A DNA stretch of 64,000 nt from a candidate division Hyd24-12 bacterium UBA6080 (GTDB lineage: Bacteria; Fermentibacterota; Fermentibacteria; Fermentibacterales; JCC-6). Location: the NCBI GenBank assembly GCA_002436025.1, contig DIXM01000001.1, positions 186,001-250,000 on the forward strand. The letters run 5' to 3'. A program made the translations under genes and the position numbers. Positions 41,899 through 50,038 of the stretch are shown here, piece after piece. Positions within the stretch are counted from its first letter, which is position 1. The number at the start of each line of letters is the position of its first letter. Below the pieces are notes generated by a model that was not told where the DNA came from, did no database searches, and saw nothing but the letters and a program-made list of their open reading frames with translations.

Positions 41899-42855
41899 CT
41901 ACCTGACCCCTTCCCGGAGGGCGTCGTGGAGGTAGAGGATGCCTTTCGGTCTGCCCTCTTCATCAACCGCCACCACCGATGTGATGCCCCTGGTCTCCAT
42001 GGCAGCCACTGCGGTCGATGCCGGTTCGACCGGGCTGACAACGGCGGGGTTCCGAACGAGGACATCGGAGAGGGTCAGGTTGAGGATGTCGGCCCTGTTC
42101 CTCATGAGACGCCCGAGGTCGCCGTAGACAAAGATACCTGAAAGGCGCCCGTCGCTGTCGGTCGTTATGCATACCCCCCGGTGCCTTGTCATGACCTCGA
42201 TGGCCTCGGAGAGGGGGATGCTGTGGCAGACCACGGGCAGGGGATCGGACACCATTATGTCACTCACGCGAAGAAGCAGCTTTCTTCCCAGCATTCCGCC
42301 GGGGTGGACATGTGCGAAGTCCTCGGGTGAGAACCCGCTGATGCGGAGCAGAGCCATGGCCAGCGCATCTCCCAGAGCCATCATGGTCGTGGTGCTGGCC
42401 GTGGGCGCAAGGTTGTAGGGGCATGCCTCCTCGAAGGACGGCAAAAGGAGTACAGCGCTGGAAGCCCGGGCGAGTATCGAATCCCCGTGGCAGGTCATGG
42501 ACACCACTGGCATGTCCAGACGGGCCAGAGCAGGGATCATGGCTGCTATCTCGGGTGTTTCGCCGCTTTTGGAGAGGACCAGGGCGCTGTCGCCCCTGGC
42601 CAGGATGCCAATGTCTCCGTGTATGCCCTCGGCCGGGTGAAGGAAGTAGGCAGGCGAGCCGGTGCTTGTGAGCGTGGCCGCTATCTTCCGGGCCACATGT
42701 CCCGATTTGCCCATGCCGCACACGACGATCTTGCCGGTGGTCGCGCTCAGGACGGCGACCGCCCTGTCAAAGCTGTCCTCGTTCAGGTGAATGCTTTCCA
42801 TGAGCCACTGCACTTCGATCCCGATAACCCGCCTGGCTTCTTCGAAGCACTTCAC
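41899..42855 (-). CDS. kdsD: Arabinose-5-phosphate isomerase (KdsD/KpsF family)
   Basis: GTG 42855 overlaps the kdsC stop (GTGA), giving 318 residues (VKCFEEARRVIGIEVQ). The SIS domain (about 30-180) has GMGKSGHVARKIAATLTSTG and 'FLHPAEGIHGDIG' with the catalytic His region. Two CBS domains follow (about 200-318; 'DIMVSDPLPVVC', 'SDVLVRNPAVVSP'). The enzyme converts ribulose-5-phosphate to arabinose-5-phosphate, first step to Kdo. All four Kdo pathway genes occur in this cluster. Confidence 0.93.
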   Translation of the reverse strand: MKCFEEARRVIGIEVQWLMESIHLNEDSFDRAVAVLSATTGKIVVCGMGKSGHVARKIAATLTSTGSPAYFLHPAEGIHGDIGILARGDSALVLSKSGETPEIAAMIPALARLDMPVVSMTCHGDSILARASSAVLLLPSFEEACPYNLAPTASTTTMMALGDALAMALLRISGFSPEDFAHVHPGGMLGRKLLLRVSDIMVSDPLPVVCHSIPLSEAIEVMTRHRGVCITTDSDGRLSGIFVYGDLGRLMRNRADILNLTLSDVLVRNPAVVSPVEPASTAVAAMETRGITSVVAVDEEGRPKGILYLHDALREGVR

Positions 42856-43322
42856 GGTCGGGCCTTCAGTATCAATTCGGCCAATTCCCTGACCGCGCCC
42901 GAACCACCGGGGGTCGAGGCGACCAGGGAGCATGCCCTGAGAACCTCGGGGGCTGCGTTGGATGGGCATGCGGCCACTCCCGCCATTTCGAGTGCCGGGA
43001 TGTCGCCCGCGTCATCGCCCATGAAGAGGGTTTCCGCCGGTGAGATTCCGAGAAAGGTGCAAAGGGTTTTCACTGCATCGTCCTTCCTGGTGCATCCCAG
43101 CGCAAGGTGCCTGATCCCGAGGTCGGCAGCCCTGCGTCTGGTTGCGGGAAAGTCACGCAGTGACACAAGCGCGACCTCGTACCCCGCCCGAAGCAGCTTC
43201 ATTATCCCCTCGCCGTCACGGGCCGAAAATGACTGACTCACGCCGTCCGGGCCGTACAGAAGCCTTCCGTCGGTCAGCGTTCCATCGACGTCGAGGCAGA
43301 CAAGACGGATCCTTGAAAGCAA
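42852..43322 (-). CDS. kdsC: Kdo-8-phosphate phosphatase KdsC
   Basis: The 156-residue HAD phosphatase has DVDGTLTDGRLLY (nucleophile Asp), 'FSARDGEGIMKLL', Ser/Lys motifs and FMGDDAGDIPAL. It lacks a cap domain, as KdsC does, and should act as a tetramer. The start is TTG 43322 with GGAGG seven bases upstream; no in-frame ATG is near. It removes phosphate from Kdo-8-phosphate. A TATAAT box lies upstream at 43355-43360. Confidence 0.92.
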   Translation of the reverse strand: MLSRIRLVCLDVDGTLTDGRLLYGPDGVSQSFSARDGEGIMKLLRAGYEVALVSLRDFPATRRRAADLGIRHLALGCTRKDDAVKTLCTFLGISPAETLFMGDDAGDIPALEMAGVAACPSNAAPEVLRACSLVASTPGGSGAVRELAELILKARP

Positions 43323-43354
43323 TTGGCTTCCTCCGATAACTGGTTGTTACATGC

Positions 43355-43360
43355 ATTATA
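43355..43360 (-). promoter_or_regulatory. Perfect -10 box upstream of kdsC
   Basis: TATAAT on the minus strand, about 33 bases before the kdsC start and just after the antiporter gene. No good -35 hexamer is seen at the usual distance, so an internal promoter for the kdsC-lpt-rpoN segment is possible but not certain. Confidence 0.35.
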
Positions 43361-43376
43361 CGAAAAGAACCGGGAA

Positions 43377-44690
43377 TCAGCCCTCAACGGTTCTCAAGGC
43401 ATCCTCCGCCTGATCGAACCTGATGCGATTCTTCACAATGAAGAACTTCAGGAACACCGGGGCGGGTATGGCGGTAAACAGTGACAGGCACACGATCGCG
43501 TTGAAGAAGGTGGGGCTGATCATCTCCAGTTCAAGTGCAACTGCAGCGGCAGCAAGTGTCGCGTCGAGCTGGGGTATGGTCATGATCCCGGCGCAGAGCG
43601 CCTTCCTGTTTCCGAAACCGGCGATCCGAACGGCAAGCCACCCTGACAACACTTTGCTTGCCACAAGGCCGACTACTGTCGCTCCAACGACCGCGGCGCT
43701 GTTCCATGCTTCCAGAAGCACGCCGAGATCAGTCTTCATCCCTATCGTCAGAAAAAGGAACGGAATGAACAGCCCGTAGGCAAGACCCTCGATCTTATGG
43801 AAAAGCAGGCCGGCCTCGGTTGGGAAGCCTCTTGCGTGCGCCAGGGCCATGCCGCCGATGAACGAACTCAGTATCACACTGACCCCGATCATCTCTCCGA
43901 CAAAGGCGATAACGAGCAGACTGGCCAGGAACACCGTCAGGCTTGCGTCGTCGTCGCTGTGAATCGATACAAAGAACCATCGTGATGCTTTCGGAACCAG
44001 CCAGAAGGACATGGCGATGAAGGCGGCGATGACAGCGATGAAAAGCATAGGGAACCATGCTCCGAGCAGACCGGGATCGAACCTGTCGAAGAGCGATATG
44101 CCGGTTGAGTCACCTCCGGGTAACGAGTGCCCGTGGAACTGAATGCACACCGCCAGAAGGACAAGGCTGGCCATATCGGTGATGATCGTGGCGGCGAGGA
44201 CGATGATGCCCAGTCGAGTCTTCATGACCTTCAGTTCGCGGATGGTGGCGAAAACCACCCCGACGGAGTGCGAGGCGAAAAGAGAAGCGTAAACCCAGCT
44301 TCCTATGGCGTCCGAAGGCTTGAAAACCGTATAGACGATGAACCCGGTCGCTGCGGGTATCGTGAACGTCAGGAGGCTCAGCCAGGCGACGGCCCTTTTC
44401 TCCGCCCTGACGATCCGAAGGTTCACCTCCATTCCCGCAAGCGCCATCAGAAAGACCATTCCCAACAGACCCATGGCGTCGAGCACGCTGTATATGCTCT
44501 CTACCGGATACCCGCTGCCAAGCAGATGGGTGAGCCTTTCCACAAGGTTCAGGGCGTTCGGTCCGATGAGCATCCCGATGAGCATGACCGCAACCACCGA
44601 CGGTATCTGGAACCGGCGGAGGAAGAGGGGCACCAGGACGATCAGAGTGATCAGGACGAGGAATATGATAAGGAAAGTCATGCTGGTCAT
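43377..44690 (-). CDS. CPA2-type monovalent cation/proton antiporter
   Basis: The 437-residue polytopic protein has about 12 membrane segments. The N-terminal half 'QIPSVVAVMLIGMLIGPNAL' and 'FLMALAGMEVNLRI' match KefB/NapA-type carriers. The ion-binding region reads 'AATIITDMASLVLLAV', where a TD replaces the usual ND/DD pair of Na+ or K+ antiporters. 'SSFIGGMALAHARG' is the conserved later helix. No TrkA-N domain follows. It probably exchanges Na+ or K+ for protons. It is placed within the Kdo gene cluster, likely by chance of operon packing. Confidence 0.85.
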   Translation of the reverse strand: MTSMTFLIIFLVLITLIVLVPLFLRRFQIPSVVAVMLIGMLIGPNALNLVERLTHLLGSGYPVESIYSVLDAMGLLGMVFLMALAGMEVNLRIVRAEKRAVAWLSLLTFTIPAATGFIVYTVFKPSDAIGSWVYASLFASHSVGVVFATIRELKVMKTRLGIIVLAATIITDMASLVLLAVCIQFHGHSLPGGDSTGISLFDRFDPGLLGAWFPMLFIAVIAAFIAMSFWLVPKASRWFFVSIHSDDDASLTVFLASLLVIAFVGEMIGVSVILSSFIGGMALAHARGFPTEAGLLFHKIEGLAYGLFIPFLFLTIGMKTDLGVLLEAWNSAAVVGATVVGLVASKVLSGWLAVRIAGFGNRKALCAGIMTIPQLDATLAAAAVALELEMISPTFFNAIVCLSLFTAIPAPVFLKFFIVKNRIRFDQAEDALRTVEG

Positions 44691-44755
44691 GATAAACCTG
44701 TTCTCACGTGGTATCTTCCATCACTTTCCAGCAAACATTTACCTGCACTATGATC

Positions 44756-45874
44756 TTACAAGGCTTTCCAGAAAACCCGCGACCGCCTGTGCATCCTCTT
44801 GTCGTAGAACTTCCACTGGGCCTGGATGAGCGTATTGGTTTCGAGCTCCCTGTTGCTCTCGGCGTAGGTCATGCCCCTGGCCAGGGCTGATTTGCCCATC
44901 TCGAAGCTCATGAGGAGGTCGATCCCCTTGCCCTGGTACCCGGGAAGCACTCCAGCCAGGTAGAAATCGAGCACCGTGCTTTTCTTCATGGCCCTGAGGA
45001 TGTGGATGAACCCGAAGGGGAAGAGCCTTCCCCGGGCCTTTCTGAACGCAGCGGTCAGGCTGGGCATTGCGATGATGAACCCAACTACCTTCTCCCCGTC
45101 AATCGCGATCTTCACGAACTCGGGCTCGACATGCCCCAGATAGCTCTCGATGTAGAAGTTGATCTCGTCCTGAGAAAGAAGTGTTGTTCCGTAAAGGTTT
45201 TTATAGGACTCGTTGAGAACGCCGAAAACCTGGGGCGCCCACTTCTCCGCAAGACGTTTCCTGTTGTTCTCGGAAAAAACCCTGACGCTGGTTCGACGCT
45301 GGACAAGCTCGGCCATGCGCTGAACCTTGTCGGGTATCCGGTCGGGCACGGTGATCCGGTATTCGAGGTAGTCAACGTCCTTGACGTACCCTCTGGCTTC
45401 CGCGAATTCTGCGTACCAGGGTGGTGACCAGCTCCCCACAATTGTGGGCTCCTCGTCGTGGCCCTCGATAAGAAAGCCTGTGGCGTCGTTGTCGGAAAAG
45501 CCCATGGGTCCCACGACCCTTGTCATTCCCATCTCCGAAAGCCAGCGCTCGGCCCTTTCGAAAAGGGCTTCGGCCGCATCCGGCGCGTCCGCCTCGAACC
45601 AGCCGAACCTGCCGGTGCTGGTGTTGTTCTTGGTGTTGTATTCCCGGGAGATGACCCCGGCCACCCTGCCGCAGGGAACGCCGTTCCGCCGAGCAATGAA
45701 AAAACGGCTTTCGCAATGCTTGAACGCCGGATTCTTGCGGGGATTGAAAAAGACCTTCTCCGCAGCAACAAGCTGGGGTACCCAGCGGGAATCCCGGCCG
45801 TAGATCCGGAACGGGACCGATATGAAACTGCCCATGCCCCTTTCGGGTCGAATCTCCTCTATCTCAAGGCCCAT
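44756..45874 (-). CDS. GNAT-like acyltransferase, paralogue of the 21333-22457 gene
   Basis: The 372-residue protein has the same architecture as the candidate ceramide synthase at 21333: 'SVPFRIYGRDSRWVPQLVA', 'NPAFKHCESRFFIARRN', 'VGFIIAMPSLTAAFRKARGR' and 'GVLPGYQGKGIDLLMSFEM' in the acyl-CoA-binding position. Its ATG overlaps the kdsA stop by 11 bases, tying it to LPS genes. It may acylate a sphingoid base or an amino group on an outer-membrane lipid. No direct evidence of the substrate is visible. Confidence 0.7.
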   Translation of the reverse strand: MGLEIEEIRPERGMGSFISVPFRIYGRDSRWVPQLVAAEKVFFNPRKNPAFKHCESRFFIARRNGVPCGRVAGVISREYNTKNNTSTGRFGWFEADAPDAAEALFERAERWLSEMGMTRVVGPMGFSDNDATGFLIEGHDEEPTIVGSWSPPWYAEFAEARGYVKDVDYLEYRITVPDRIPDKVQRMAELVQRRTSVRVFSENNRKRLAEKWAPQVFGVLNESYKNLYGTTLLSQDEINFYIESYLGHVEPEFVKIAIDGEKVVGFIIAMPSLTAAFRKARGRLFPFGFIHILRAMKKSTVLDFYLAGVLPGYQGKGIDLLMSFEMGKSALARGMTYAESNRELETNTLIQAQWKFYDKRMHRRSRVFWKAL

Positions 45875-46658
45875 CGCCGGTCTCCGTTCCCCTCCAGTGT
45901 CTCAGTGCTTCGGTAACCAGGATCCCGGCCCTTTCAAAGTCGAGCTGGACCGCGCTGTCGCTCATCGCTGACGGCGGGTCTGGATGAACCTCCAGAAAAA
46001 GCCCATCCACGCCCCATGCCGCCGCCGCCCTTGCCATGTTGAGGGCATGACTGCGGTCACCGCCGCTTTCGACTCCCAGCGCTCCGGGCTTCTGAAGTGA
46101 ATGGGTCACGTCTAGGATCACCCCGTCGCACAGACCCGCCATTACCGACAGCGATCTCATGTCGACAACAAGGTCGCCATAACCGAAGAACGTTCCCCTT
46201 TCGGTAAGCCACACGACCGGGCACCCGCGGCCCTTAAGCTTTGCGACTGCGCCGGACATGTTTCCGGGCGCCATGAACTGCCCCTTTTTCACGTTCACGG
46301 GGCGACCGGTGTCACCTGCCGCCTCGAGAAGGCTTGTCTGCCTGCACAGGAACGCAGGAATCTGAAGAATGTCCGCCACCTCGGCAACAGGAGCCGCATG
46401 GGAGGGAACATGGATGTCGGTCAGGATGGGAAGCCCTGTTTCGGTCCTCACCTTTTCAAGGATGGCAAGACCGCGGTCAAGACCCGGACCGATCCAGCCG
46501 TCCCTGGATGTTCTGTTGTCCTTCTGGAAAGAGCCTTTAAAGATAAAGCGAGCCTTGTGTTTCTCCGCAAGGGCGCGGATAAAGCACCCGGTTTCCAGGG
46601 CTGTCTCGATACTCTCAAGGCCGCAGGGACCCATGATAAGAACAGGTTCAGTACCCAT
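45864..46658 (-). CDS. kdsA: 3-deoxy-8-phosphooctulonate synthase KdsA (metal-dependent type)
   Basis: ATG 46658 follows GGAGGCG and yields 264 residues. Motifs: LIMGPCGLES at the N-terminus, where the Cys marks the metal-dependent class (the E. coli class has Asn), 'FKGSFQKDNRTS' for phosphate and substrate, VNVKKGQF, 'TERGTFFGYGDLVVDMRSL' and DVTHS. It condenses arabinose-5-phosphate with phosphoenolpyruvate. Its start lies within the end of kdsB (11-base overlap). Confidence 0.95.
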   Translation of the reverse strand: MGTEPVLIMGPCGLESIETALETGCFIRALAEKHKARFIFKGSFQKDNRTSRDGWIGPGLDRGLAILEKVRTETGLPILTDIHVPSHAAPVAEVADILQIPAFLCRQTSLLEAAGDTGRPVNVKKGQFMAPGNMSGAVAKLKGRGCPVVWLTERGTFFGYGDLVVDMRSLSVMAGLCDGVILDVTHSLQKPGALGVESGGDRSHALNMARAAAAWGVDGLFLEVHPDPPSAMSDSAVQLDFERAGILVTEALRHWRGTETGDGP

Positions 46659-47334
46659 CGAATCGCCTCCTTGCCCTTTCAAGGTCAGCGGGTGTGTCCA
46701 CCCCCATGGCGTCCCAATTGCCGGTCAAGACCGTTATGGGTATTCCCCTTTCAAGCCAGGCCAGCTGCTCAAGCCGTTCACGGCGGGAAAGGGCGGTTTC
46801 ACCGGCCCGCATGCAGGCCTCGAGGCTTTCGGGCGTAAAACAGTAAACCCCGGCGTGCTTCAGATGACCCCCCTCGCCCCAGGGCAACGGAGCACGGCTG
46901 AAGTAGAGCGCTCTTCCCCCCTCCCCGATAACCACTTTCACAGTGGAGGGGTCATCCGCTTCGTGGGCGTCAATTGGGGATGCCAGGGTCGAAACACCCT
47001 CACCGACCGGGGCGACAAGCTCCCGCACCCAATCCATGGATGCGCAGGGTTCATCCCCCTGCAGGTTGACGATCCTGCCGCCGGGCGAGCCCATTGCCCG
47101 CCAGGCCAGGTAAACCCTGTGTGTTCCCGAAAAGGCGTCGCCGGTCATCACGGCCGGGTAACCGCAGTTCTTCACAACTGAAGCAATCTCCGGGCTGTCG
47201 GTGGCGACAAAGACACTGGTATCAGGAGATTCGCCCAGATTGTCGAGGACCCTGATTATCAGTGGTTTACCGCATACATCGGCCAGAGGTTTTCCCGGCA
47301 GACGGGACGAACCCATCCGGGCCGGGATTATCAC
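46648..47334 (-). CDS. kdsB: CMP-Kdo synthetase KdsB
   Basis: The cytidylyltransferase motif IIPARMGSSRLPGKPLADV opens the protein. 'VFVATDSPEI', VNLQGDEPCAS and 'YFSRAPLPW' follow, then 'HAGVYCFTPESLEA'. I chose GTG 47334, two bases after the upstream stop with GGAG nearby (228 residues); an ATG at 47364 would lie within the previous gene. It activates Kdo with CTP for transfer to lipid A. It completes the kdsA-D set found within 5 kb. Confidence 0.93.
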   Translation of the reverse strand: MIIPARMGSSRLPGKPLADVCGKPLIIRVLDNLGESPDTSVFVATDSPEIASVVKNCGYPAVMTGDAFSGTHRVYLAWRAMGSPGGRIVNLQGDEPCASMDWVRELVAPVGEGVSTLASPIDAHEADDPSTVKVVIGEGGRALYFSRAPLPWGEGGHLKHAGVYCFTPESLEACMRAGETALSRRERLEQLAWLERGIPITVLTGNWDAMGVDTPADLERARRRFDGY

Positions 47335-47336
47335 AG

Positions 47337-48419
47337 TTACTCCAGCCAGTTTTCCGAGGCCCATAGAGTTGCATAAACGGTTGTTTCCGAAAGGCCGTCG
47401 CCCCAGGTCTCGTAGCCCGCACCCACATCCACGGATGCGCGGCCGGACCCGAAAGAGTAGCCGAATCCGGTCGTGTACCTTGTGGCGCCGTCCCTCCAGA
47501 GCCCCTCGGTCACGGAGACTCCGCCCCTGAGCCTGATGTTTCCTGAAGCCAGATACTCGATGCCACCGGAATAGATACTGCCGGGTTCAACCGTGGCCTG
47601 AAGCAGGCTCAGCCTCTTGCGGGAATAGAAGTCGGCCGCGACAAGAAACCTTCTGTGGGGTCTGACGGAAATGCCGGCCGTGAAGTCACCTGGGATGGTG
47701 TACTGAAAAGTGGTGTCCTCGCTAAGGTTACCCACACCGTCACGGTGGATGTCAAGATTACCTCTGCGGTCGGTGGTTATGGACACCCCCGCGTTGAAGA
47801 CGCCCGTCTTCCAGAACGCACCGAACAAAAGGCCTGTCGAGGGCTTGAAAACGGCTTCGTCAAGGTATTGGGCGTTGAGTGGAACGAAAGGTCCGATGAG
47901 GGAATCGGGGTATGTCACGATCTCGCCGGATATGCTGCCAAAAGTGCTCCGGCTGCCCAGGGAGAAGGAAAGCGTGCTTCCCGCCCTTGCTGACAGCCCG
48001 AACCAGCCCTCGGTGAGGCCGCCCTCCCATGAGGCGGTTCCGGTGCCGCCGTCGTAAACGAACTCGCCCTCGGAAGAGAGCCTGCTTTTCGAGGAAAGAC
48101 AGCCCGAGAGGGTAATGCCCCAGGGAACAGGGAAGACAAGTGACACATGGGGAAAACCGAGTTTGCCGGTCCAGTTCCCGTCATCGCCGCTCACACCCGA
48201 AAGCCCCCAGGTGAGACCGGTGGCGGAGGCCCAGCCGGAAGCGGCGGGGTTGTAGACCGAAACAGTGTTGGAATCGGGAACTCCCGCTGTGGCTCCACCC
48301 ATGGCGAACGCCCGGGCGCCCAGAGATCTGGTTTCGACACCAACGCCGCCCACGGGAGGCAGGAAAGGCGGATCGAACCCTGCCGCCAGGATCAGGGCTG
48401 AGGCAAGAATAATGTGCAT
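47337..48419 (-). CDS. FadL/PorV (UPF0164-like) outer-membrane barrel protein
   Basis: ATG 48419 follows GGAGGGTC and a signal peptide (MHIILASALILAAG). The 360-residue protein has the N-terminal hallmark 'GARAFAMGGATAGVPDSNTV' and 'YNPAASGWA' shared by FadL transporters and the type IX component PorV. A 14-strand-like barrel follows and the protein ends with 'VYATLWASENWLE'. PorV binds C-terminal sorting signals in Bacteroidetes; the window has several such tails, so that role is attractive but unproven. It lies at the head of the kdsB-kdsA operon. Confidence 0.75.
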   Translation of the reverse strand: MHIILASALILAAGFDPPFLPPVGGVGVETRSLGARAFAMGGATAGVPDSNTVSVYNPAASGWASATGLTWGLSGVSGDDGNWTGKLGFPHVSLVFPVPWGITLSGCLSSKSRLSSEGEFVYDGGTGTASWEGGLTEGWFGLSARAGSTLSFSLGSRSTFGSISGEIVTYPDSLIGPFVPLNAQYLDEAVFKPSTGLLFGAFWKTGVFNAGVSITTDRRGNLDIHRDGVGNLSEDTTFQYTIPGDFTAGISVRPHRRFLVAADFYSRKRLSLLQATVEPGSIYSGGIEYLASGNIRLRGGVSVTEGLWRDGATRYTTGFGYSFGSGRASVDVGAGYETWGDGLSETTVYATLWASENWLE

Positions 48420-48462
48420 GACCCTCCGATGGCTGAATCGATGGAATACCTTGGAATATAGC

Positions 48463-49860
48463 TCAGAGTTCCAGTGAATCCCCAACCGCAGGGATGGTAA
48501 CCGTTCTTCCCGGTACTGACCCGGTCCGGATCCTGCCGGCAAGGCTTTCCATCTGCAACTTCTCACCGTGCACAAGGGCTATGGCGTCGGCCTTGGCGGC
48601 AATGGTCCCCGCGAACCTCAAGAGCTGTCCTGAATCCGCATGGGCGCTCATCCCGTGGATCTCCTCGACCCTTGCCCTCAGTTTGTGGGGCTCACCGAAG
48701 ATGTTCACCGTATCCAGCCGCTCGGCGATCTTCCTGCCCAGGGTTTCAGCAGCCATGAAGCCCACGATGAGAATGGTGTTCCTGGAGTCGGAGACGGTGT
48801 TCTTGAGGTGATGCCTGATCCGTCCGTTCTCGCACATTCCTGAGGCCGAGATGATTATCATGCTTTCCCTCATACTGTTCAGGGCCTTCGACTCCTGAAC
48901 GCCCTGTATGAACTTGAGCTTCTCGAACGTGAACGGGCTTCGGCCTGACTGGATGAGGGAAAGGGCCTCCTCGTCGAAACACTCAGGATGCAGCTTGTAA
49001 ACCCCGGTGGCATCAAAGGAGAGGGGTGAATCAACGTAAACGCGTATACCGGGGAGAGAGCCCGCCGCATCCAGCTGCCTGAGAGCGTACAGGACTTCCT
49101 GTGTTCGTCCGACGCTGAATGCGGGAATGATTATCTTGCCTCCGACTTTAACAGTCTCCCTTATCACCCGTTCGAGCTTATGCTGACTTTCCTGGTCCGG
49201 TTCGTGCTCCCTTCCGCCGTAGGTGCTCTCCATGACGAGAACGTCCGGTCTGGATGACAGATCGGGATCTTTCAGTATGGGGCGGCTCGGGCGGCCTATG
49301 TCACCGCTGTAAAGCAGTACCCGCTCCCTTCCATCCTCCTGCAGTGTCAGTTCGACCTGTGCCGAGCCAAGGATGTGCCCGGCTTCCAGCATCCTCAAGC
49401 TTATGCCCGGAAAGAGCTGGATAGGCATCCCGTATGGAACCGAGACGAACCTCTCCAATGTGGCCATTACCTCTTCAAGACCGTAGATGGGCGTTATCGG
49501 CGCCTGCCCCCTGGCTTTCCGGGACTTGTTCATGTATTCGGCGTCGGCGAGCTGGATGTGGGCCGAGTCGGGGAGCATTATCGAGGCCAGGTCACGGGTG
49601 GCGGCGGTGGAGTAGACCGGCCCTTTAAAACCGCCGCCCACAAGCCCGGGCAGCTTGCCCGAATGATCTATGTGTGCGTGGGAGAGCACAACTGCATCAA
49701 CCGAATCAGGTGGCACCGGATGGGTTCTGTTGAGCCTCTCGCTCTCCTCGCGCCTTCCCTGACTGAAGCCGCAGTCAAGCATTATCCTTTTACCGGCGGC
49801 CTCGACCAGGTGGCATGATCCCGTAACGCAGCCGGCCCCGCCAAGAAATGTGATCTTCAC
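48463..49860 (-). CDS. Metallo-beta-lactamase/beta-CASP RNA-processing nuclease
   Basis: GTG 49860 with GAGGAG upstream starts VKITFLGGAGCVTGS (465 residues). Metal motifs are LSHAHIDHSG (HxHxDH), 'LEAGHILGSAQ', 'LYSGDIGRP' and the late 'GMSAHADSG' His. The beta-CASP insert carries 'DSPLSFDATGVY' and 'ISASGMCENGRI'. This is the CPSF73/Ysh1-like group of nucleases common in bacteria and archaea, probably acting on RNA. It follows no neighbour closely and may have its own promoter in the 178-base gap before 50039. Confidence 0.9.
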   Translation of the reverse strand: MKITFLGGAGCVTGSCHLVEAAGKRIMLDCGFSQGRREESERLNRTHPVPPDSVDAVVLSHAHIDHSGKLPGLVGGGFKGPVYSTAATRDLASIMLPDSAHIQLADAEYMNKSRKARGQAPITPIYGLEEVMATLERFVSVPYGMPIQLFPGISLRMLEAGHILGSAQVELTLQEDGRERVLLYSGDIGRPSRPILKDPDLSSRPDVLVMESTYGGREHEPDQESQHKLERVIRETVKVGGKIIIPAFSVGRTQEVLYALRQLDAAGSLPGIRVYVDSPLSFDATGVYKLHPECFDEEALSLIQSGRSPFTFEKLKFIQGVQESKALNSMRESMIIISASGMCENGRIRHHLKNTVSDSRNTILIVGFMAAETLGRKIAERLDTVNIFGEPHKLRARVEEIHGMSAHADSGQLLRFAGTIAAKADAIALVHGEKLQMESLAGRIRTGSVPGRTVTIPAVGDSLEL

Positions 49861-50038
49861 CCGTTGCTCCTCTGTTGATGTTTCAGGGTCAAGTATGAAG
49901 GCTCGGAACGTCACCGGGCAATAGTGGAAGAAACCGCTGGAACCGGCATGGACACGCCGGGCTAATCCTTATAGGATAAGCGCGTGTGTGGCAGCGCTAT
50001 TCGTGGTACTTTTTTAACAGCAGAGGAGGCTGACAAAA

